Positions 39,480 through 50,197 are shown, counted from the stretch's first letter. The stretch is DNA of 64,000 nucleotides from Ascarosepion bandense (GCA_037127315.1 JBBBDQ010001451.1:538501-602500), one strand, 5' to 3'. A program made the numbers and translations. The notes: a model not told the origin generated them from the letters alone.

Positions 39480-40590
39480 TTTTTAAATCATTGACAAAAT
39501 AAAGCTGTCTATTATTTTTATGTAGTTTCCCTCGAAAATTTTGCAGGCCAGTAATATATGGTAGAAACATGTAAACATATGTATAAGTTGTCAACTGACT
39601 GATCCAGCTCGTTACTTCAGTTACCTTTGAACATGTTTTTTTATTTTATGCTGCTGAATGTCAGACGAGCCAGATGAAGAGTCCAAATAAGTCACCGATC
39701 ATCATTCAATTTTTTTAAGCTCGGAAAATTTACCCTAACAAATAATGAAAAATAAATGCACTATAAAAATGGTGATGTTTGGTAATTATTAAATAAAAAT
39801 GGAAAATAAAAAGAAGACAAAAAAAGAAGAAAAACAATTGTTATATACTACAGCTGTAAAACAACGAGGAACCCGGATGTATAAAAAATAATCTTCTATT
39901 TTTATTTTTCGTCGATGATACTTGCATGCAGCAAGAGAGTAGCCGGAGAGAGCTCACATACACGAAAGGCCGTCGGGAGACAGAAGCCAGAGGGGATATC
40001 TGTCCTTTCAACCCAAAACCTTATATAGCCAGAAAACTCCCACGCATTTTTCTTTTTTCGGTCTGCCGCATTCTTGATATTGTCTACGGCCAGATGTATC
40101 TGTTAATCACACCCGTCGGGCCATTGCTTTTCAAGCTGGTTCTCAGTCATTTTTGTTGCCTTTTGTTGGCATCATCTACGGCCGGATATATCTGTTAAAC
40201 ACCCTTGTCCTTTGTTGAGCTTACCTACGGCTGGATGTGCCTCCCAATTACATCCGTCGGTCAAGGTAATATATTACATAATTGCACAAGTGATAACAAA
40301 ACAAAATGTCAAAATATTACACCGCTTAGTTGTTAAATTTTCCGAAAACGGAAAATTATATAATAAAATAAATCGAACTTTAATTATAATTAAAAAAAAA
40401 ACATTGTTTAACGAAATGTTGCCTTTTTTGTCTTTGCTCAGTAAATGTTTTCAATAATTGCTTCCATTTAGTGAACCAAAGAAGTGACTATTCTTCCTTT
40501 TAAATTTTAATTTTGTGAAGTGGCCATCAATGTTTTGAAACTAACTTATTTTGCATCACATTCCGGTCAGATTCAACGCTGAATTGCTGA
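39480..40590. other. No gene; three short degenerate repeats
   Basis: 'ctacggccagatgtatctgt' (40084), 'ctacggccggatatatctgt' (40176) and 'ctacggctggatgtgcctcc' (40224), each followed by 'aca.ccgtcgg'-like sequence, are a degenerate direct repeat. A 90-codon frame across them is not a credible gene. Confidence 0.45.
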
Positions 40591-40599
40591 AAGAGTGTT

Positions 40600-40661
40600 T
40601 TCTAGAATGTTCGAGAACTTTCTAAAAGATTAATGAATTTTTAGAAAGTTCTGGAAGCTTA
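40600..40661. promoter_or_regulatory. Heat-shock-element cluster
   Basis: 40600-40622 contains five alternating pentamers at exact 5-bp steps: TTC, GAA, TTC, GAA, TTC (TTCtaGAAtgTTCgaGAActTTC is split here into units). A second group at 40644-40660 has GAA, TTC, GAA and a degenerate fourth. HSF trimers bind three or more such units. It could drive a heat-inducible gene or mobile element. The first ATG downstream (40748 or 40757) opens only short frames. Confidence 0.55.
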
Positions 40662-40907
40662 GATGGAACTGAAGCTCGAAAGTTCAATTTAATTCGAGCT
40701 GTTCAAATTCAAACGAGTCCTCGTTGACAGTGGCAACATTTGCTAAAATGTGTGAGGCCAACAAGGCCGATTTCAGCATGTATGTCGGGGTTAAAGACAG
40801 CACCACATTACCCCATACGATCTTTGCAAGAGAGCAAACACAGTCGACCTCATTTTGATGTAACTATAAGAATCGTGCTGCTGGGACTAAGAGACGTTGT
40901 AAAAATA

Positions 40908-40924
40908 ATATATATATATATATT
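40908..40924. repeat. (TA)n microsatellite
   Basis: Short TA run, then 'cctgaagatggcccgg' and 'ctacccgaaac' (40968-41003), a hammerhead-like or Penelope-type end that abuts the LINE. Confidence 0.8.
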
Positions 40925-41000
40925 CCATTTTTAAACGAGTTATTTCGCTACCTTTAATAAAAATCGCCTGAAGATGGCCCGGAAATTTTTCCTACCCGAA

Positions 41001-41700
41001 ACTATTCTGCACATATACAAATCTACCATCCGCCCGTGTATTGAATATTGCTGCCATATCTGATTGGGTGCCCCTGCTGCTCTCCTTGGGCTTCTTGACA
41101 AAATACAAAGGAGGATCTGTAACGTGGTTGATACTAACTTGGCAGACCGGCTGCAACCACTCTCTCACCGGCGTGATGTGGCTTCCCTGTGCCTCTTCTA
41201 CAAGTACTTTCATGGCTTCTGCTCCGATGAACTTAGAGCACTGGTGCCGCCTAAGCAGGAATTTACACGAGATACTAGATTAGCAACTAAGTCCCACCCT
41301 TTTACAGTTAAACAGATAAGATGTAACCGTAAATTCTACTCCAACAGCTTCTTTTCTCGCGCTTCCCGTCTGTGGAACTCCCTTCCACATGTCTGCTTTC
41401 CCGACAGCTAGAATCTCCAGGTGTTTAAATGTAGGGCCAATAGACACCTCCTATCACACTAACTCCAAATTATTCTCAGAACACTCTCATCTACCCAAGC
41501 CTCACTTCTCGGTATCCTTACCCGCCTATCACCCACCCTTTGACATTTCCTATATTTAACAATTCTCGGTATCCCTACCCGCCTATCACCCACCCTCTGA
41601 CATTTCCTATATTTAATCATCCTTTCTCCACTCTATGTAGCCCCCTGAGCAGTAGTGGCAGTGACATGCCTTGCTCGGGGTGAAACGCTTATAAAAAAAA
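41001..41700 (+). mobile_element. Jockey/CR1-like LINE 3' end, young copy
   Basis: Starts 'gaaactattctgcacatata', the same truncation point as 23795, and ends 'gccttgctcggggtgaaacg' and A-tail. The UTR carries a ~58-bp duplication ('tcggtatccttacccgccta' and 'tcggtatccctacccgccta', 41512 and 41569). Confidence 0.9.
41064..41411 (+). pseudogene. LINE ORF2 C-terminal fragment, open
   Basis: 115 codons starting MGAPAALLGLLDKIQRRICN, 'VVDTNLADRLQPLSHRRDVA', 'SLCLFYKYFHGFCSDELRAL', 'FFSRASRLWNSLPHVCFPDS' and a stop caused by a single change (tag instead of a Tyr codon) before the family's natural end. Very close to 23928-24266. Confidence 0.85.
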
Positions 41701-41849
41701 ATCAATCATGGTAGAAACCTGGGTAGCGAAATAAATCATTTAAAAATAGAAAATATTCAAAAGTTCTACAATATAATTGTGTAGAACACTTTTAAATACA
41801 AATGTATACTGGTCTAACCGTATTAAGACCAAAAACTAAGTATTAAAGA

Positions 41850-41851
<2 letters not shown>

Positions 41852-41899
<48 letters not shown>
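41852..41899. repeat. (TA)n microsatellite
   Basis: Perfect TA run, followed by four 'gagttt' hexamers (41900-41922) that look like the simple tail of the next minus-strand SINE. Confidence 0.95.
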
Positions 41900-41902
<3 letters not shown>

Positions 41903-42250
41903 TTTGAGTTTGAGTTTGAGTTCTGTTTAACGGCATATCAACATAGGTGGGTTATTTAATACCAAAAAGGTAGTGTTTTAAGGTATTTTTTTTAATGTTC
42001 AGTTACAGTAAAAAGGTTGATTTAGTCAGATTTTGAAATTTTTATATTAATTTTAGAAACTGAAGATGTCTTCTAGTTTTGCATTTAAAATGTATTGCTG
42101 GTAATATTTTTTTTCTTCAAATATGTATATTTTTCTATAAAAGTGTATTTTTATACTTTCATAGTGTTTTGACCCCAGTTTGGGGGTTGACTATTTGCCC
42201 ATAGCTGGGACCCTAACTGGTGCTACCACTCCGGGTCAGGGTGGACCTGG
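41900..42250 (-). mobile_element. SINE family 2 tail region, fourth copy
   Basis: Tail module 'acggcatatcaacataggtg', 'ggttatttaatacc' (41932-41963), spacer, 'tttttatactttcatagtgt' (42147, shared with 23337) and a decayed 'ccatagctgggaccctaact' that corresponds to the 'cccataactggaggg' of the body. No head is visible. Confidence 0.55.
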
Positions 42251-42342
42251 AAACAACAGCAATTAAGAGGTGGTTCCATGCTCCTCACAACCTCCCAATC
42301 AGAGGCCTTGCTGCCAGATGCACTTTACGGTCATGCCAAGGA

Positions 42343-42343
<1 letters not shown>

Positions 42344-42380
<37 letters not shown>
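42344..42380. repeat. (TA)n microsatellite
   Basis: TA run following 'gtcatgccaaggaccta'. The 100 bp before it ('gggtcagggtggacctgg' and on) look like another short retroposon with a TA tail, not identified. Confidence 0.9.
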
Positions 42381-42384
<4 letters not shown>

Positions 42385-43385
42385 CGTGTGTCTGTGTGTA
42401 TGTGTATGTGACAGTATTCTTCGAAGTCGTTATTTCTCATATATGTATCTTTGCAATTTATTTTAAACAGTGTTATTGAAAAATACACAGCAAATATGTT
42501 TCAGAAATCGCGCATTAGTATTCACAGTATCATTAATGTCTGCTATAAATGATCACTGGCAAAAACCATAAAAATACACAATAGTAGTGACGCTAAATAT
42601 CCAAGAATCTATGTTTTCGTACGTACTTGCGATATTAATTAAGGTAAAAATTTTGCATATCCATTCCACGATATTTTGGGGGGAATTTAATAAAATCATA
42701 TAAAAAATGTAATTCCTTGGAATTTATCAATAACACTGGGTAAAATATATTTGTATTTTGATAATCATATTTTATTTTGCTACTTTGCAGTGTTGTACAG
42801 AGGTAAAATAGAGGTATGAAATTCGCAATCCCACGAATTTGGAAGGAACCAACTTGCCATTCAAACAATTATTTCTTCTGAATGGTGGACCCTTCCAAGC
42901 ATCGAGCTGTCAAGAATGCACCTGTTATCATATAACCAGACCTTACGTTCATTCATCGCACCAGGGTCACACTACCCTGAGGTAAGCAAACCTCCCTCCT
43001 CCAAATTGGGAGCAGCTCTCTTCAGAAATGAACAGCAATTCATAAGACGATGAAGTCATAAATCTAAATTTTATAAACGCAACTGAGGAAAGATCACAAA
43101 CTACTCAAACTAAACGACCTCAAGGATCTTGGTCGATGTTTTAATGTCGAGACACAAAGGTGAATATTAGCCATTTTACATAATTTCTAGTTTTAAAAAA
43201 TAAGGAAATAACAGTTGCTACTCAAGGTCAAAAATAATGTTACACAGTGGAATCAGTGTTCATATATTAATATTTATCCAATAAATAATATAAATTAAGA
43301 AACTATATTGTTGATAGTATTATGATAAAGCCAAAAAAAAAAAAAATAAAATAAAGAAGAATGGAAACAACAGAGAAAGAAGGCA
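42385..43385. other. No recognised feature
   Basis: AT-rich apart from 42880-43020. No credible frame. Confidence 0.4.
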
Positions 43386-43387
43386 GA

Positions 43388-43507
43388 TATAAGCGTACCC
43401 ATCTCTTAACTACTTGATTCTAGTTCTTTTTACATCACCCTGTATATCGGATGTATAACCGTACTGATGAGCTGTGATACAGCGAAACTGATCTGTCTGC
43501 GGATGAC

Positions 43508-43510
<3 letters not shown>
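43388..43510 (+). mobile_element. LINE end fused to SINE family 3 (5'-truncated)
   Basis: 43390-43445 is Jockey/CR1-like LINE sequence ('acccatctcttaactacttg', 'acatcaccctgtata'). At 'tgtata/tcggatgt' it switches to SINE family 3 just upstream of the hammerhead. The tRNA-like head is missing. A (TA)n tail follows at 43511-43550. Confidence 0.7.
43459..43502 (+). ncRNA. Hammerhead ribozyme in SINE family 3, copy 2
   Basis: Stem I is CCGUA (43459-43463) with UGCGG (43498-43502), five pairs with one U-G. Core CUGAUGA is at 43464-43470. Stem II is GCUGU (43471-43475) with ACAGC, perfect. GAA is at 43484-43486. Stem III is ACUG (43487-43490) with CUGU (43493-43496), one mismatch. C at 43497 gives the preferred GUC cleavage triplet. 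The best-preserved catalytic core among the four copies. Confidence 0.85.

Positions 43511-43550
<40 letters not shown>
43511..43550. repeat. (TA)n tail
   Basis: TA tail of the preceding element. Confidence 0.9.
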
Positions 43551-43555
<5 letters not shown>

Positions 43556-43766
43556 TATTTATTTCAGATGCCTCAAAAAATAAAAGTAAATATTATGGCT
43601 CAATCACACGAATTTACACCCAAAATAATGTAATTTGCTATCAATTTCCATCTTTGATGTAAAAATTAACTTTGCATTTAAAGTTCCCAAACTATCGTTC
43701 TGCGATCCTCCTCCTACTGAACACAAATAGATATACATAAAGATGTAGCTCTAGCTAGCTAACTAG

Positions 43767-43769
<3 letters not shown>

Positions 43770-43823
<54 letters not shown>
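43770..43823. repeat. (TA)n(GA)n microsatellite
   Basis: TA run to 43800 then GA run to 43823. Confidence 0.95.
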
Positions 43824-43831
<8 letters not shown>

Positions 43832-44574
43832 TTAGGAAAGCTTAATTTTGTTAATAAATATTTTGAACCCTAGACCAGTGCATAGAAATTTTAGAGTTTA
43901 AAATACAGTATTATCCATTCATACAACTCATTCGATTATTTTTTTTTTAACGCCACTAGTACACAAAAATTTAAATTGAGAGATATGACTTGGTACAAGG
44001 TTCGTTGAGGAAAGGATATAAGATAAATGGACTTTTCAGAAAACAGAAAATGGAAACTGACGTTGCATTTCAATTTTTGGAGATTCTTGCTATCAGGGAA
44101 ACAAATAGGCGGGACGTGCGAGAAAAGAAACTATTAGAGTAGAGTATAATGTAACAGAATGCGATGAATGAACTTATGGTATATTTATAAATGTTCAAGA
44201 TGTATTCTGACGAGACAAAACTTTCTGACAAGATACAGTGAACCAGCTTTCCTAGCAGTGGATACAGTAATTGATTCTATGTAGTCGATCCACTTTAGGT
44301 CAGTTGACAATGTGAAGCCAAAGAGGCACAATTTATTGCTCTTCAGAAGACTAGCACTAGCTAAACTGACAAACGGCTGGAATGTTTGTCAACGGTGTTT
44401 AAAAGAGAACAGATTCTTTTTCAGGCATTAAAATTTACAAGTCATTTCTAGTCTCAATTAACCACTGATTGGAGGTCCTCCGTCAACAGCAGGAGGCAGT
44501 TTAATTTTTCAGCCTTACCGGATTTTATATTGAGACGGGAGTAAACAGGAGGGCCATTTGCACAAATGTCTACT

Positions 44575-46312
44575 CACAAACTGATAGCATCAGGAAAGTA
44601 ATTGATGAAGATAAGAAACAGCGTTGGACCTAGCATAGAGCCTTGAGTGACTCAACTATTGAGACGATGTAAAATGTGTTGCTATCTGCATAGATGCCTA
44701 CTTGGGAACTGATTAGATCAGGAAGATCATTGATGGAGATATGAAACAGCGTAGAACATAGGACAGTCTTGAGTGACTCAACTATTGAGACGGTGTAAAA
44801 TGTGTTGCTATCTGCATAGATGCCTACTTGGGAACTGATTAGATCAGGAAGATCATTGATGGAGATATGAAACAGCGTAGAACATAGGACAGAGTCTTGA
44901 GGGACTCAACTATTGAGACGGTGTAAAATGTGTTGCTATCTGCATAGATGCCTACTTGGGAACTGATTAGATCAGGAAGATCATTGATGGAGATATGAAA
45001 CAGCGTAGAACATTGGACAGAGTCTTGAGGGACTCAACTATTGAGACGGTGTAAAATGTGTTGCTATCTGCATAGATGCCTACTTGGGAACTGATTAGAT
45101 CAGGAAGATCATTGATGGAGATATGAAACAGCGTAGAACATAGGACAGAGTCTTGAGGGACTCAACTATTGAGACGGAAGTAAAATGTGTTGCTATCTGC
45201 ATAGATGCCTACTTGGGAACTGATTAGATCAGGAAGATCATTGATGGAGATAAGAAAAGGCGTAAGACCAAGCATAGAGCTTTGATGGACTCAACTATTG
45301 AGACGGGAGTTAATGGTGGTGTTATCTCCATAGATGTCTGCTTGGGAACTGATTACATCAAGAAGATCATTGATGAAGATAAGAAACAGCTTAGGACCTA
45401 AGATAGAGCTTTAAAGGGAGTCAATTAGTGAGATGAGATAAATGGTGGTTTCATCTGCATAAATGTCTACTTGGGAACTGATTAGATCAGGAAAATCATT
45501 GATGAAGATAAGAGACACCGTGGGACCAAGGATAAAGCCTTGTGTGACTCAACTACTGAGACGGGGGTAAATGGTGTTGTCATCTGCATAGATGCCTACT
45601 TGGGAACCGATTAGATCAGGAAGATCATTGATGGAGATATGAAACAGCGTAGAATATAGGAGAGTGTCTTGAGGGACTCAACTATTGAGACGAGTGTAAA
45701 ATGTGTTGCTATCTGCATAGATGCCTACTTGGGAACTGATTAGATCAGGAAGATCATTGATGAAGATGAGAAAAGGCGTAAGACCAAGCATAGAGCTTTG
45801 ATGGACTCAACTATTGAGACGGGAGTTAATTGTGGTGTTATCTCCATAGATGTCTGCTTGGGAACTGATTACATCAAGATCATTGATGAACATCAGAAAC
45901 GGCGTAAGACCTAGGACAGAGCCATGAAGGACACAACTATTGAGACGGGAGTTAATGGTGGTGTCCCCTGCATAGATGCCTATTTGGGAACTGATTACAT
46001 CAAGATCATTAATGCAGATAAGAAACAACGTATGACCTAGGATAGATCTTTGAGGGACTCAATTTATGAGACGTGATTAAGTGGAGGTATCGTCTGCATA
46101 AATTTCCACTTGGAAACTGATTACATAAGGAAGATCATTGTTGAAGATATGAACAAGCGTAGGATCCAGGTTTGATCCTTGAGGGACTCAACTATTGAGA
46201 CGGGAGTAAATGGTGGTGCCATCTGCGTAGATATCTACTTGGAAACTGATGGCAGCAGGAAAACATTGATGAAGATAAGAAACAGCGTATGACCTAGGAT
46301 AGACCCTTGAAA
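44575..46312 (-). repeat. 129-bp tandem array made from the LINE RT catalytic segment
   Basis: About thirteen units. The landmark 'tctgcatagatgcctact' recurs at 44685, 44811, 44939, 45067, 45196, 45325, 45454, 45583, 45712, 45841, ~45966, 46093 and 46222, so spacing settles at 129 bp, i.e. 43 codons. On the minus strand each unit encodes motif B to motif C of the RT: 'GSVLGLTPFLMFINDL' then 'ISSQIGIYAGDTTINSRLNS' (46028-45807). YADD has decayed to YAGD, YGDN and similar. Units differ by several substitutions, so the amplification is old or ongoing with homogenisation of neighbours. Confidence 0.9.
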
Positions 46313-46341
46313 GTCACCTGTGAAAGGATTTGGAAACGTAT

Positions 46342-46349
46342 ACATTCAA
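46342..46349. repeat. Target-site duplication of the dimeric SINE
   Basis: acattcaa here and at 46967-46974. The second copy is part of the LINE's own 'attcaaaacgacc' (compare 15251). Confidence 0.75.
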
Positions 46350-46966
46350 TGTGCGTTGTGGTGCATTGTATATCGGCTCTGAACGAGAAATCGGAGAGTA
46401 GAGTTCGAATTCTAGTCGAATTCATTGCATTCACTTACGCGCAAATACCCTTGGGAAAGGTATTAATCCGTCTCTTCCTTCCAGTTATGGGTTAAATAAC
46501 AGGACAGATTGGGTTCTATAGCCTTGGTTGGCAACCAGTCTACCACAGAAAACAATGGAAACCTACTGCGGGATAATTTTCTGCCCAGTCAGTCATGTCT
46601 CTTTCAAGACATGATCGCCCAAAGCGTGTATCACGTATGGCACTTAACTGACTGACTGAATATAATAGTTGGAATAATGATTAAGGCTTATATTGGTCAT
46701 AAAGTCGGGGATCAGTTTATTACTTCATAACAATAGGAAACCGATCCCCCACTAATTACTACACAATAATATAATAGATTTCTTTTCCCTTTACCTATGA
46801 GTCAAATAACAGGACAGATTAGGTTCTATAGCCTTGGTCGGCAACCAGTCTACCGCAGAAATCAATGGCAACCTACTGCGGGATAATCTTCTGCCCAGTC
46901 AGTCATGTCTCTTTCAAGACATGATCGCCCAAAGCGTGTATCACGTATGGCACTTAACTGACTGAC
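46350..46966 (+). mobile_element. SINE family 1, dimeric insertion
   Basis: First unit (46350-46665): complete, with the A box in 'tgtggtgcattg' and a B box 'gagttcgaattc'. Linker 46666-46789 contains the hairpin 46704-46752. Second unit (46790-46966): 5'-truncated, starting in the body ('gtcaaataacaggacagatt'). The 8-bp duplication acattcaa flanks the pair, not each unit, so the 617-bp dimer inserted as one molecule into the LINE. Confidence 0.8.
46704..46752. repeat. SINE linker hairpin
   Basis: gtcggggatcagttt (46704-46718) and aaaccgatcccccac (46738-46752), about 14 of 15 pairs, 19-nt loop 'attacttcataacaatagg'. The same hairpin lies between units at 52629-52674 and 52937-52984. Confidence 0.8.
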
Positions 46967-47186
46967 ACATTCAAAACGACCATTTTACGATTCGATAGGA
47001 ACTATTGGATAAAATCAATCAATCCTTTAGTAATACTGTAGCTTTGTAAGTTGCGTAGAATGCCAGCGTAACACACCCTTTTAAACGATGTTGAGATATC
47101 TAGAGCCAAAGCTAGAGCGTTGCTATTATTATCAAGAGCCTAGCAAACCTATTCAGTGATGGACGTGAGCACATCATCGGTAGACC

Positions 47187-47876
47187 TGTAGTATAGGGAG
47201 CTGGTTAATGTTTCTTAATTCGTTGTTGTGTCATACATAACCGATTTACCTACAGCTTACAAATTTTATGCAGAGTTATAATCATCAGAAGTTTTTCCTC
47301 ATCATCAGAAGGTTGGTTGTCGGCGGGTTGGAATGTGTGGATTGTAGAAGAGAAGAAGAGCGGAAGAATAACACATTCATTTTGAATGTTAAAATAGAAA
47401 TTTATTAAAAGGAGGAATAACATAAGTTGTAGAAGTTAATGTGCACTTAGAAACATTATTAAGAAGTTAAGGGTAGAGTTCTTACAAAATGGTCGTAGCA
47501 GTAATTGTTGAAAAAATAAGGAGAAAGAGAAAGAGGACAATGTCCGAGTCGCTTGAAATTGAAGTTACGTTTTAGATCTTTCGTCTCGCGTCTCCCATCT
47601 GACTCTCTGACTGACTGACGTTGATGAACTTCTTTTATTGTAATCTAGATTTTTCGCACTTACTCGCGAAGTCCTTTTTCTTCTTGCAAGTCGCTCCTAT
47701 TCATCAAAAATCATTTAAACACCTACTTGCGAAATGTGGTTTCGACTTATTCTGACTTTTTCGTTAAGCACATGGTCAATCCTTCTTTTATTTGGAAAAA
47801 CCAGGATTTCACACGTCATTGTGAATTTTTGAAGTGAAGAAGAAGGTTGATTTTAATTAATTTCTTATTCGCTACA
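47187..47876. mobile_element. Solo LTR, 690 bp, with GACC target duplication
   Basis: Begins tgtagtataggg and ends ttcgctaca (TGTAG/CTACA inverted ends). GACC is duplicated at 47183-47186 and 47877-47880. Removing it rejoins the LINE sequence. On the minus strand 'aataaatttct' (~47396) could serve as a polyadenylation signal, so the LTR may read on the minus strand. No internal gag-pol remains. Confidence 0.6.
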
Positions 47877-48030
47877 GACCTGGCGAAGAGAAACCCATAT
47901 TTTTTGTCAGAGAGTAGGTCGCGGTTTGACCATCAGTTAACTTAATTTCTTCGAATCAGAATAGAATATTTGGGTAGTTCAATCGGCTACCAACAGTGCT
48001 ATGCGATTTTTAACTAACATTGTCATATAT

Positions 48031-48427
48031 TGTTGTAGTCGAATATCCTGTCCTACCCACTAATGGGTATGGCTCGAGTTATAAAAGACCTAGACGGGAA
48101 CGAACTACAGAGAGTAATCGGGAGTAATCGAGAATGTTCGTGACTATACGAGATTATTCATAATTACACGAGTGTGATCGAGAGCCATCGGTCTTAGACG
48201 AGAGTTAGACGTCACTAGACGGAAGCCTTCTTCTTAAGACGGACGCATACGTCCTATATAGTGACAATGCCTTTTTAATAGTTATTCGTGTTAATTGTTC
48301 GTTGGTGTACTTGTATTTGGTTTATTATACTGATGTGTAATAAATCTCTATTTATATATCCTCAGTGTTAAGAGTTATTTCTTGCACTATTCTTTCTCTG
48401 TTTATCCCCACTCCCCGGGATACAACA
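48031..48427 (+). mobile_element. LTR, 397 bp, followed by primer-binding-like sequence
   Basis: tgttgtagtcg ... gggatacaaca: inverted TGTTGTA/TACAACA ends. 'cgagttataaaagacc' (48074) is a TATA box and 'gtaataaatctc' (48337) a polyadenylation signal in correct order and spacing for U3-R-U5. 'taagcgacgaggtagag' right after the LTR resembles the start of a Ty3/Gypsy leader. No gag or pol is found downstream: the next 200 bp end at a SINE. It is therefore a truncated 5' end or a solo LTR. Confidence 0.65.
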
Positions 48428-48630
48428 TATAATAAGCGACGAGGTAGAGGGACACAGGTCGATCCTAAGAAGCAAGCAAAAATGGTCAGCTAGTACAGTA
48501 GCAAAATAAAAAAAGAAAAACAATATAAAATCTAAGTGATTTCAAACGAGAGAGTTTTAACAAAATTTAAATATTTGCATATCACTGAAAACATGAAAGA
48601 TGAGTTTTTTTAGGTTTAAGTAGCAATATC

Positions 48631-48939
48631 GTGCGTTGTGGTGCAGTGGATATCGGCTCGGAACAAGAAATCGGGGAGCCGAGTTCGAATTCCAGTTGAA
48701 TTCATTGCATTCACTTACGCGCAAATACCCTTGGGAAAGGTATTAATCCTTCTATTCCTTCCAGTTATGGGTTAAATAACAGAACAGATTGGGTTCTATA
48801 GCCTTGGTCGGCAACCGGTCTACCGCAGAAAGCAATGGCAACCTACTGTGGGATAATTTTCTGCCCAGTCAGTCATGTCTCTTTCGAGACATGATCGCCC
48901 AAGTATGTTTCACGTATGGCACTTAACTGACTGACTGAA
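48631..48939 (+). mobile_element. SINE family 1, full-length reference copy
   Basis: 309 bp. The A box TGGTGCAGTGG (48639-48649) matches TRGYNNARNNG exactly. The B box region is AGTTCGAATTCC (48682-48693). The body has 'gggttaaataacagaacaga', 'gcaatggcaacctactgtgg' and 'gacatgatcgcccaa', and the 3' end is 'cttaactgactgactga'. A perfect 7-bp duplication caatatc lies at 48624-48630 and 48940-48946. Least decayed copy in the window. Confidence 0.9.
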
Positions 48940-49057
48940 CAATATCGGATAAAAAAATAAACTACGTCTCTTACTTAAAATAGAGTGACGGGTTTAACGA
49001 AAGTGATATTTTTGTTTTTATTTTCAAGAAGTGTAAGAAAATTGCAGTTGAATGCAT

Positions 49058-49570
49058 TGCAGTTGAATGCATTGCATTACCTTCGTCGCAAATACCTTTG
49101 GGAAAGGTATTATTACTTTGCAAAATTTTACAAGGCAAAAAGCAAAGATGTACTCGTCAGAATCACCCTAAACCTTCTTAATTCTTTCAATTATGAAACT
49201 GCATAAAATTTCTAAATTCATTGGATGCACGTGTTATTGCGCAGTATTAAGAACTCGTCCGAATCACCTTAAATTTTCTTCATTCTTTCATTGATGAAAC
49301 TGCAATATAGGTAATTATTAAATATTTATAAATTCATTTGATGCACAAGTTATTGTGCAGCATTAACAAAAGAACCATTCTATTTTCATTTACAATTATT
49401 CCATGTCTTTTCTCTCTAGATGTGGATTAAATAGAAAAATTTTGTTCTGGGTGGGCAAACGGCCTACTGCAGACAAATGCTGGAAAATCTTCTGCCTACT
49501 CAGTTATGGATCGAAAAAGACATGATCGCCCAAGCGTGTATCATGTATGGAACGTAACTGGCTGACTGAA
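49058..49570 (+). mobile_element. SINE family 1, decayed copy split by a tandem dimer
   Basis: 5' body part 'aaatacctttgggaaaggta' (49090) and 3' part 'gtggattaaatagaaaaatt' to 'cgtaactggctgactga' (49425-49568) are separated by 49110-49400. A duplicated 'ttgaatgcattgcag' lies at 49047-49070. Confidence 0.65.
49148..49372. repeat. Two ~105-115 bp tandem units
   Basis: 'actcgtcagaatcaccctaa' and 'actcgtccgaatcaccttaa' begin the two units. Each ends '...ttattg(c/t)gcag(t/c)attaa'. It lies inside the split SINE. Confidence 0.7.
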
Positions 49571-49844
49571 TAAATATGCATTGTGAAATTGCGGATGAAT
49601 ACCGTCACATCTACGATTGCCTGGGACAAAGCGATGAAGAGAAAAACAATCTTATTATTTTTCCATTTCGTATTGTTTTCTTCTTTCTTGCCGATTTGTA
49701 ATCATCATTGAAACTTTCGTCCTAAAAAAAAAAGACACCGTCATTTGGGGTTGTCAGAGCAATAAAGGTAATTCTAACAGAAAGATCGTTGCAGAAAGAA
49801 ATATATACATGCATATATAATTACATACATTATATATATATATA

Positions 49845-49893
49845 GAGAGAGAGGGGGGGGGAGAAAGAAATACCACACATAATTTAACACACA

Positions 49894-49932
<39 letters not shown>

Positions 49933-50010
49933 ACACGATGACATATATGGCATATACATGAAGCACACACGCGCACGCACATAAACGCACACTAACACTC
50001 ACACACGCGT

Positions 50011-50057
<47 letters not shown>

Positions 50058-50078
50058 TACACATATACATATACACAC
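49845..50078. repeat. (GA)n, (CA)n microsatellite cluster
   Basis: GA/G run 49845-49862, CA runs 49889-49935 and 50003-50055. C/V-rich minus-strand frames over it are artefacts. Confidence 0.95.
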
Positions 50079-50197
50079 ACCACCGGCCATAAATCCTAAG
50101 CCACCCCAGTTTTTTAAAAGAAATGATGTATTTCATACTATTTTAATATTTATTGCCAAGTGAATAATTCCAAATGAAAGCAGAATGGTTCTTTTTC

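Larger units (their letters stand above)
44040..47990 (-). mobile_element. Jockey/CR1-like LINE with amplified RT segment
   Basis: A single minus-strand LINE. 47990-47877 ('gacctggcgaagagaaaccc') matches the RT region at 15470-15560. A solo LTR (47187-47876) follows, then 47186-46975 (family sequence 15251-15460), a dimeric SINE (46350-46966), the 129-bp array (46312-44575) that replaces the single RT motif B/C segment, and the downstream part to ~44040 ('ggcgggacgtgcgagaaaag'). Collinearity with 14105-15600 is clear across all interruptions. It is older and far more diverged than that copy. Confidence 0.8.

Noticed and set aside
40740..40934. Hsp70-type gene downstream of the heat-shock elements
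   Set aside because: Frames at 40748 and 40757 are short, end within 65 codons and lack the ATPase-domain signature expected near the N-terminus.
49754..50083. C/V-rich minus-strand frame of 109 codons
   Set aside because: Translation of (CA)n repeats, not a cysteine-rich peptide.
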